Assembly: GCA_021793155.1 (NCBI GenBank)
Contig: JAJYTF010000011.1
Location: 80,612-144,611, forward strand
DNA length: 64,000 nt
Source: Pseudomonadota bacterium
Lineage (GTDB): Bacteria; Pseudomonadota; Alphaproteobacteria; Rhodospirillales; Magnetospirillaceae
Direction of reading: 5' to 3'
Shown here piece after piece: positions 58,459-64,000 of this stretch (within the stretch, counting starts at the first letter, position 1; the number at the start of each line of letters is the position of its first letter). The translations under genes and the position numbers were made by a program. The notes under the pieces are model-generated. The model was not told where the DNA came from. It saw nothing but the letters and a program-made list of their open reading frames with translations, and did no database searches.

Positions 58459-58896
58459 ATGCGTGCCGTGCCCACTATCCGGAAGAAGCCCGCGACCTTG
58501 GAGCAGCGTGTCTTGCGCCGCATTGAGCGCGATCAGGATGGCGTCTTCCTAACCTCGGAGTTCAAGGGTTTGGGCAATGCCGACTCCGTGCTCCGCACTC
58601 TGCGGGGACTGGTTGGCAAAGGCAAGCTCCTGAAGCTCGGGACCGGTGTTTATACCACGGCCCGGCCCAGCCGGATTGATGGTTCGCCGGTTTCCGTGAT
58701 CGGCGAAGAGATCGCGGTGCGTAGGGCGCTGACCAAGCTCGGCGTCGACTGGATGGAATCCCGTGCTGTCGTCGATTACAACGCCGGTCGCAGCACGCAG
58801 ATCCCAGTTAATCCAGTGTTTCGAGTCCGTGGTCGTCGTATGCCTCGTCGCCTGACAGAGTACGGGCGCGAGGTGAAGTATGAACTGGTCCCCTGA
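58459..58896 (+). CDS. AbiEi-type antitoxin/regulator
   Basis: 145-residue winged-helix protein (TLEQRVLRRIERDQDGVFLTSEFKGLGNADSVLRTLRGLVGKGKLLKLGTGVYTTARPS), then a domain with GSPVSVIGEEIAVRRALTKLGVDWMES. This is the expected layout of AbiEi antitoxins of type IV toxin-antitoxin / abortive-infection pairs. ATG at 58459 after TAGGAGGCC. It overlaps the toxin gene by 17 bases. Confidence 0.8.
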   Translation: MRAVPTIRKKPATLEQRVLRRIERDQDGVFLTSEFKGLGNADSVLRTLRGLVGKGKLLKLGTGVYTTARPSRIDGSPVSVIGEEIAVRRALTKLGVDWMESRAVVDYNAGRSTQIPVNPVFRVRGRRMPRRLTEYGREVKYELVP

Positions 58897-60295
58897 TCGA
58901 GAACTCGTCGAAGACGTAGCGCGAAAGCTGAAGCTGCGGCAGACCTTCATCGAGAAGGATTTTGCCGTGGCCCGGATGCTCTCCGCTATCGCCAAGACCG
59001 AAGTACCAGGCTTCCGCTTCGTCTTCGGCGGTGGAACCGCGCTGGCTCGGGCGCATCGCGTCATCCAGCGGATGTCCGAAGACGTCGATCTCAAGCTGAT
59101 CCAGGTCGGCCAGGTCAACCCCAGTCAGTCCAAGAAGCGTAAAAGCGAACTGAAACGTCAGATCGTTGCCGTCTTGCAGGGGGCCGGGTTTGAGATCGAT
59201 CTTGAGCGTGACGTCAAAGCCCGAAACGCGAACAGCTACATCCTGTTCACGGTGCGCTATCCCGGTCGGACGGAACGCGCCGACATCCTTCGACCCCACA
59301 TCCAGCTTGAATTGATGGTCTCGGAGCTTCGGCGGCCGACGGTTGATCTGTCGGTGCGATCATTCGTGGCGGAGGCCACGAATGAGACTCCAGAGGTCGC
59401 AACGATCGCCTGCATCTCCCTAACAGAGACGGCGGCTGAGAAGATGATCTCGCTGACGCGCCGGATCGCGCTGGCTCAGGAAAGCGGCGGTACGCGGGAA
59501 TTCGACCGGGCGCTGATCCGCCATGTCTACGATCTGCATGCCATCCTTGATAAGATCGACCAGGCAGACGCGCGCGCCCTGTATCGCGAATTGATCGCCA
59601 ACGACGTTGCCCAGTACGGCAACCAGCATCCGGTCTTCAACGCCGATCCTGAGAAGGCCACATTCCGGGCGCTGGACGAGCTTGAAGCGAATTGGCGACA
59701 CCGGCATTCCTATGCTGATTTCATGGGCAACATGGTCTTTAGCAACAAATTCCTATTCGACGAGGCACTGGAAACCGTCAAGGCATTGGTGTCGGACGCT
59801 TGGGGCAGGAAGCCAACGCGCCCGACACCCAGCGCAGACCTGTGGAGCGACATGGTCAACGGCACAGCCTACAGCCTGACCGAAGATGCCTCAAAGACGA
59901 CAGGCTTTGCCGAGGCACTGCGGGAATCCAATTCGCTCACCTTGGACCTATCGCCGGAGGTCGTCGCCAGCATTCCCGTGATCGAGGAACACCTGCCCGA
60001 AATCGGCTACCAAACGGTCGAACAGTTCTCGGGCTACGATATTCAGAGCCGCAGCGATGCCGCGCGCGCCCTAACCACCGAGGCAGCCACCCTTGCCGCG
60101 CAATGGGTCGCGGCGGCGACCTGGAAGGCTATCCCCGGCTACGACCACATCGTGGACGAGCGCATCGCTGTTGAGATGTCGCTGGCAGTCGTCGGCCGCC
60201 CGATCTTCCGTGTCTTGGTAGATGGCGAGGTCGTCAGAATGACGAACGAAGCGGCCGAGTTGCACGCGTTGTCCAAGGACGAACTGCTAACTTAG
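58880..60295 (+). CDS. AbiEii/AbiGii-type nucleotidyltransferase toxin with C-terminal extension
   Basis: 471 residues. The N-terminal about 300 are an AbiEii DNA-polymerase-beta-type nucleotidyltransferase: FRFVFGGGTALARAHRVIQRMSEDVDLKL (GG and DxD motifs), RADILRPHIQLELMV, and KMISLTRRIA ... RHVYDLHAIL. Typical members end there; here about 170 further residues follow (ADLWSDMVNGTAYSLTEDASK ... PGYDHIVDERIAVEMSLAVVGRPIFRVLVDGEVV), of unknown nature. Coupled to the antitoxin gene. Confidence 0.82.
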   Translation: MNWSPDRELVEDVARKLKLRQTFIEKDFAVARMLSAIAKTEVPGFRFVFGGGTALARAHRVIQRMSEDVDLKLIQVGQVNPSQSKKRKSELKRQIVAVLQGAGFEIDLERDVKARNANSYILFTVRYPGRTERADILRPHIQLELMVSELRRPTVDLSVRSFVAEATNETPEVATIACISLTETAAEKMISLTRRIALAQESGGTREFDRALIRHVYDLHAILDKIDQADARALYRELIANDVAQYGNQHPVFNADPEKATFRALDELEANWRHRHSYADFMGNMVFSNKFLFDEALETVKALVSDAWGRKPTRPTPSADLWSDMVNGTAYSLTEDASKTTGFAEALRESNSLTLDLSPEVVASIPVIEEHLPEIGYQTVEQFSGYDIQSRSDAARALTTEAATLAAQWVAAATWKAIPGYDHIVDERIAVEMSLAVVGRPIFRVLVDGEVVRMTNEAAELHALSKDELLT

Positions 60296-60698
60296 GCTGC
60301 TCTCACAGAGCCAGAACAGAGCGCCAGTAGCAGTCTCTTCGTCCGTTCGCTGACCTTGTTAGGTCGGTGAAAACTTCGATCCGCATGCCGAGCCCAAGCA
60401 AAGGCATTCCGACCAGACCAACCTTCACCACCACAAAAAATCGTCGCCGCGCTAAACTTTAGCGTTGACACCCTCCCAAATGTTCTCTATTTGTTCTTCT
60501 CATGAAGAACGATGCCGCTCCTCTCTGCCACTTTCTGACCCGCACCCCGCGGGCGCCGCGCCGGCGAATATGCCGGCGCCCAGCGCAGGCTTGAGCGGTC
60601 TTCTGGCGATTCCCTGACCCCTCCCTGACCTGCGCACGAAGCCGCCGCTCCGGCAATGGCTGGAGCGATCCGACGCTCCATCGAATGCAGGTCAGAAG
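60296..60698. other. Gene-free region with GC-rich hairpin
   Basis: About 400 bases. GCGCCGGC (60558-60565) and GCCGGCGC (60572-60579) form a perfect 8-bp stem with a six-base loop, followed by no T-run. Short tandem CCCTGACC(C/T) pieces lie near 60614-60632. I see no gene in it. Confidence 0.4.
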
Positions 60699-60944
60699 AT
60701 GCCGATCATCGTCAACCGCCGGGGCATTCTCGGCGACATCGAAGCCGAGGCGGCCCGCCTCGAATCCCTCACCGAAGACATCGTCCGCCTGGCCGGCGGC
60801 GACCGTCCCTCGGACCGCAACATCTCGCAGGCGCCGCTGATCGACGGCTGGGTCGTTGCCACCCGCAAGGTGCCGGTCCTGGTGGGGACCATGCACGGGC
60901 ATCGGGCACGGCTGATTAGCAGATATCCGCGGCCCTGGATGTAA
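60699..60944 (+). CDS. DUF6634-like small protein
   Basis: 81 residues. The part SDRNISQAPLIDGWVVATRKVPVLVGTMHGHRARLI resembles DUF6634 proteins (PxxxDLxxAPxLxxW...PCLxGxVxGHP). The last residues (SRYPRPWM) match the family less well. Function unknown; common beside plasmid genes. Confidence 0.5.
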   Translation: MPIIVNRRGILGDIEAEAARLESLTEDIVRLAGGDRPSDRNISQAPLIDGWVVATRKVPVLVGTMHGHRARLISRYPRPWM

Positions 60945-61053
60945 GCGGACATGGATCTCCGGATCCAGATGCCAAACCGTCGAAGGCGCTATCCGAAAGA
61001 TGGCGCCTTCAACCTTTTTCCGGGCGGACTCTCTTTCATCCGGCCCGATAGAG

Positions 61054-61572
61054 CTAATGCAGGGTATCGCGGGTCAGTATCTCGCGGGCCAGAAACTGTT
61101 CGGCCCTCCGCCAAGACTCGTCATCGTCTCCGCGGAAGGTGAGCAATCGGTCGAAGACCACCTGTCCCGTCCGGACGTCCAGGATCTCGACCTTGCTCCA
61201 CTCGATCAGGGTGCTGAGCTTGTGGACGCCCCCAATTAGAAGATAGGCGGCACCGGCCTTTTCCGCGGCGGCGATGAGATTGGCCGGCTCGGTGTTCGAG
61301 GCCGAGCAGCCCGGTGTCGGGCAGTCGAGGGATAGAATCCGCAGCTTGCCACTGTTGCCAAGATCGTGGCGCAGATCTTCAGCGAAAGTTTTCAAACGGC
61401 GGGCATGGGCGGTGGTCTGGTCGACGACTTCGCCAGATGTATCGACGTAGTCGAAACTTGCCACGGCAAGTGTAGCCGGTTGCGGAGCGGCATGAGCCGG
61501 GAAGAGACCCGACCCCAGGCACAGGCCGGCAATGCCGGTCATGCCAAGGCCGAGGTGATAGCGACGGTCCAT
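61054..61572 (-). CDS. DUF2380/DUF3280-type secreted protein
   Basis: 172 residues with a signal peptide (LGLGMTGIAGLCLGSGLFPAHA) and the core LAVASFDYVDTSGEVVDQTTAHARRLKTFAEDLRHDLG, AAEKAGAAYLLIGGVHKLSTLIEWSKVEILDVRTGQVVFDRLLTFRGDDDESWRRAEQFLAREIL. This matches proteins labelled DUF2380 or DUF3280, function unknown. ATG 61572 after GGAGGG. Confidence 0.72.
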   Translation of the reverse strand: MDRRYHLGLGMTGIAGLCLGSGLFPAHAAPQPATLAVASFDYVDTSGEVVDQTTAHARRLKTFAEDLRHDLGNSGKLRILSLDCPTPGCSASNTEPANLIAAAEKAGAAYLLIGGVHKLSTLIEWSKVEILDVRTGQVVFDRLLTFRGDDDESWRRAEQFLAREILTRDTLH

Positions 61573-61782
61573 GTTGCCCTCCGATGGTGTGCCGGCTGGC
61601 AATAGATGGTCACCCAGTCCCTGCGGCGCCATGCGTCTTGCGGAGGGCGTGATCGGCTGGAGATCTTTCGTCGATCGGTTTATCCGCCACTCCAGAGAAA
61701 GAACATGGGCGCTTCCGCGGGAATGACGCCAAGGCCCAACGCCTCAAACGTCCGCAGGGCCTGATGCGCGAAGCTGCGTCAC

Positions 61783-62910
61783 TCACTCGGTTGCGGCATG
61801 ACCGGCGTCCATTTCGTTTTGCAGAGCGTCGACGCGGCCCGCAAGGGTTTTCACCGCTTCGATGAGGGGAGCGACCATGATGTCATACTTGACCGCGAGA
61901 TAGCCATCCGGCCCCTCCTTCACAGCTTCCGGCAAAACCTTTTGCACCTCTTGCGCCACCAGACCAAGGTCATCCGAACCATCGGCCTTCCATTGGAAAC
62001 GATGACCTTTCAGTCGCTCTACCAGCAACAGCGGGTCCTTGATGTCACCGATATTTGCCTTCAGGCGAAGGTCAGATGAATGGTAATATACTGGCGAAGT
62101 AACACTGGTAGACACTGCAATTTCTTTTGCATCAACCACACTCATATTAGACGTGCCGGAAGGAATAATGTAATAACGATCGTTGACATAGTCGGTCAAT
62201 TTAGCGGCGATTACCTGATCCGTAGCCGTAATGTCCTTAGCGTTTTTTATGCTGTAGCCGTTCATATCGATATCCGTATACATGATGGCGCAATCCGTGT
62301 TGCCCGGCTGAAAGTGACGACACAGCCAGGGCGCCGCCTCCTCCCCGCCCTGGAACAAGATACCCGCGGCAAGATGCCCACTGGTCGGCACGTAGGCAGC
62401 CGTTGCACCCGCACTGGCGAAGTTGGCCATGGGCTGCGTCCAATAGGTGCCCAGTCCCTTGACGCAAGGGGCACCGCACGGGCTGGGATCCGTCGGATAA
62501 GGCACATAGGCGCCGTACTTGCCGATCAGCGACGCCGCACCGAGCAGGCGGTTGGCGGGGATCGGATTGCCGCCATAGCTCACGACCAGGCCCAGGATCC
62601 CCGAACCCGACTGCTCGATAAGAACGGCATGGTTCTGCCTCCACGGATTCATGCCGGTCCCGACCGGGTAGCCGGCCGCCTGCAGCGATGAAACCGTGAT
62701 GACCTGAGGCTCGCCGCTGACCGACGCCAGAACCGTTGTCCAGTTGTCCTTGATATACTGCGCAGCGGCATCCCGGACCGCCGCAATCTCCCAGGCCGCG
62801 GTCGCCGCCAATTGTGCATCCTGCAAATTCTGCTGCATTGGCAGAAAGGAAGCCATCAGAATGGTGGTTGTCACCGCGGTCACCATCAGTTCGGGGATGC
62901 CTCCCAGCAT
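61783..62910 (-). CDS. pilV: PilV-like type IVb pilus tip protein with S74 chaperone domain
   Basis: 375 residues. The N terminus (IPELMVTAVTTTILMASFLPMQQNLQDAQLAATAAWEIAAVRDAAAQYI) and following part resemble the constant shufflon region of PilV minor pilins, which sit at the tip of conjugative type IVb pili. The C-terminal about 100 residues are a peptidase S74 intramolecular chaperone: SSDLRLKANIGDIKDPLLLVERLKGHRFQWK with the Ser279/Lys284 dyad, GLVAQEVQKVLPEAV, VKYDIMVAPLIEAVKTL. Such domains trimerise and cut themselves off tail fibres. AGGAGG upstream of ATG. No shufflon repeats or recombinase are seen. Confidence 0.75.
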   Translation of the reverse strand: MLGGIPELMVTAVTTTILMASFLPMQQNLQDAQLAATAAWEIAAVRDAAAQYIKDNWTTVLASVSGEPQVITVSSLQAAGYPVGTGMNPWRQNHAVLIEQSGSGILGLVVSYGGNPIPANRLLGAASLIGKYGAYVPYPTDPSPCGAPCVKGLGTYWTQPMANFASAGATAAYVPTSGHLAAGILFQGGEEAAPWLCRHFQPGNTDCAIMYTDIDMNGYSIKNAKDITATDQVIAAKLTDYVNDRYYIIPSGTSNMSVVDAKEIAVSTSVTSPVYYHSSDLRLKANIGDIKDPLLLVERLKGHRFQWKADGSDDLGLVAQEVQKVLPEAVKEGPDGYLAVKYDIMVAPLIEAVKTLAGRVDALQNEMDAGHAATE

Positions 62911-62921
62911 CGCATGCCTCC

Positions 62922-63413
62922 TTAGTCGAACACTTGGGCCACGCCGGCAAATCCGGCAGGAATGCCGTAGGGCAGGCGCACGACCGCGCCCCTCGCCGAC
63001 TGCATGCCGTCCGCCGAGGTGATGCCCACCTCGCCGCTGTAGCCTGTCGCCTCGGTCAGCGCCGTCGCTATTGCCGTGGCGCGGTACCTGAAGACCGTGC
63101 TGTCGTAATAGGTGATGCCGACGACACTGGAACCATCAGGCCCGAGGACAGAGATGACGCCCGGCGCCGCCGACCAGGGGGCCGGAATCGACAGGGATGC
63201 CGACGGGACCACACCGTAGATGCCGGGATTTGCCTTGTGCCATGCTTCCAGGGCCTGTTGCTGGATCAGTACGGCGGTTGCCAACTGGCGAATATCGACG
63301 ACGCTCCTGACGGCACTGCGTTCGGCGCCGATCTCGGCTGGTGCCGAGATCAGCGGCAGGCAGGCGAAAACCGCCATGATCAGCAGGATGATGGAGAGTC
63401 CGGGGCCGCTCAT
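62922..63413 (-). CDS. PilM-like conjugative pilus protein
   Basis: 163 residues with an N-terminal hydrophobic segment (LSIILLIMAVFACLPLISAP) and a PilM-type body (AVLIQQQALEAWHKANPGIYGVVPSASLSIP, VFRYRATAIATALTEATGYSGEVGI), as in IncI-type thin-pilus operons. It lies 11 bases upstream of pilV on the same strand and downstream of the pilS remnant. Role in assembly unclear. Confidence 0.65.
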   Translation of the reverse strand: MSGPGLSIILLIMAVFACLPLISAPAEIGAERSAVRSVVDIRQLATAVLIQQQALEAWHKANPGIYGVVPSASLSIPAPWSAAPGVISVLGPDGSSVVGITYYDSTVFRYRATAIATALTEATGYSGEVGITSADGMQSARGAVVRLPYGIPAGFAGVAQVFD

Positions 63414-63559
63414 CGCATCATTCTTGCGCGTCGACGATGCGTTAATGGCGGACCGCCCGGTATTCCATTTCGCCGCGCAGACGCTCGAACCTCCTGGCCC
63501 AAGTCAGCGCCCCCCAACATCGCCCATGCCGTCGGCCTCCACCCAGGACACCGGCGCCG

Positions 63560-63882
63560 CTATTGCGCCGTGACGGCAATGCTGTTGCCGGCGCCGGCAA
63601 CCGCGTTGCAGGCAGCTTGTGCAGTAGCCACGGTAATGGGGAAGGCGTTGATCGCGGCGGCGCCGTTGACGGCCACCTGAATATAGCCCGTGGCCGGAAT
63701 TTGCTTAAGGATTTTGGCGCAATCCGCCTGAGGAACGCCCGGATCGGTAATGGTGAATGAGCCGACGCTGCCGGCGATGGCGTAAGCGGAACCGTACGTA
63801 TTCAGGATGGTGTTGCCGCCCGTCGTGCGCAGGTTGCCGACCTCCGAGTTGGTGATAAGCGCCTGGGTGATGCCGTTTGAGG
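63560..63882 (-). pseudogene. Type IVb major pilin PilS, N-terminus removed by IS
   Basis: The C-terminal about 107 residues of a type IVb pilin: NGITQALITNSEVGN, TYGSAYAIAGSVGSFTITDPGVPQADCAKIL and AQAACNAVAGAGNSIAVTAQ, with the paired cysteines typical of PilS. The leader and hydrophobic N-terminal helix are absent because an IS3-like element begins at 63883. The rest may lie beyond the element outside this window. Confidence 0.7.
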
Positions 63883-64000
63883 TGGCCCCGCAAAACTGGA
63901 CAGGCGGCTTAAGTGGAGCTTCTATCCCACCAACACGAGGAAGGAGCACCGCGAATGACGAAGAGAACCCGCCGAAATCACAGCGCCGCTTTCAAGGCGA
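63883..64000 (+). mobile_element. IS3-family element, left end (continues beyond window)
   Basis: The terminal repeat begins TGGCCCCGCAAAACTGGACA at 63883. A transposase orfA start follows at 63955. The pilin frame stops matching exactly here. Confidence 0.65.
63955..64000 (+). CDS. IS3-family transposase OrfA (partial, start only)
   Basis: MTKRTRRNHSAAFKA is a characteristic beginning of IS3-family OrfA helix-turn-helix proteins. AAGGAG lies eight bases before the ATG. The gene is cut by the window end. Confidence 0.7.
   Translation, partial: MTKRTRRNHSAAFKA

Overview
The window reads as a GC-rich alphaproteobacterial chromosome, most likely Rhodospirillales (Magnetospirillum-like). The evidence is an NDUFA12-type complex I subunit, a DUF2155 protein, tandem MlaD paralogues, a B12-dependent class II ribonucleotide reductase, a fused ThiS-ThiG and an alphaproteobacterial-type ornithine decarboxylase with a long structured leader. 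Order-level placement is inference. No rRNA, tRNA or CRISPR array is visible.

Core part (1 to about 44.3 kb). It opens with parE, then a yjfK-yjfL-yjfJ stress cluster whose membrane gene is split by a 119-bp palindromic insertion. An antiporter, a nitroreductase and a frameshifted dCache-PAS-GGDEF-EAL sensor follow. Next comes an acyl-CoA block: an AraC-type regulator divergent from SDR, thiolase, acyl-CoA dehydrogenase, AMACR-type and GST genes, then icmF (fused isobutyryl-CoA mutase) and an acyl-CoA synthetase. Together these could activate, isomerise and oxidise branched short-chain acyl-CoAs. From 22 to 32 kb are lipid, redox and periplasmic genes: a desaturase, two SDR/PNPOx-type genes, an aminotransferase with a GGT-like lipoprotein, an M48 protease and a DsbA-like oxidoreductase. 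From 32.5 to 44.3 kb are housekeeping genes: ornithine decarboxylase with a leader ORF, thiSG, aroQ-accB-accC, aat, DUF2155, two mlaD-like genes, NDUFA12 and nrdJ.

Accessory part (about 44.3 to 64 kb). After the nrdJ terminator the character changes. There are mostly unrecognised genes, shorter operons, AT-richer gaps and many broken mobile elements. It carries an uncharacterised gene pair with a YkgJ-type cysteine cluster protein, a DUF5623 gene, an XRE regulator, two related mini membrane proteins next to a lipoprotein gene, a SIR2-domain protein, a truncated Mu/TniA-type integrase abutting a truncated IS21 istA, a DUF2384-type antitoxin-like frame, an AbiEi/AbiEii pair, and a type IVb conjugative-pilus segment (pilV, pilM, pilS). 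The pilV product ends in a self-cleaving S74 chaperone domain, and pilS is cut by an IS3-family element running off the window. This looks like a decaying integrative or conjugative island with defence cargo.

Most worth a second look: the translated leader upstream of ornithine decarboxylase, the PilV-S74 fusion, the paired mini membrane proteins with the lipoprotein, the SIR2 protein, the AbiEii protein with a long C-terminal extension, and the clean palindromic insertion in yjfL.
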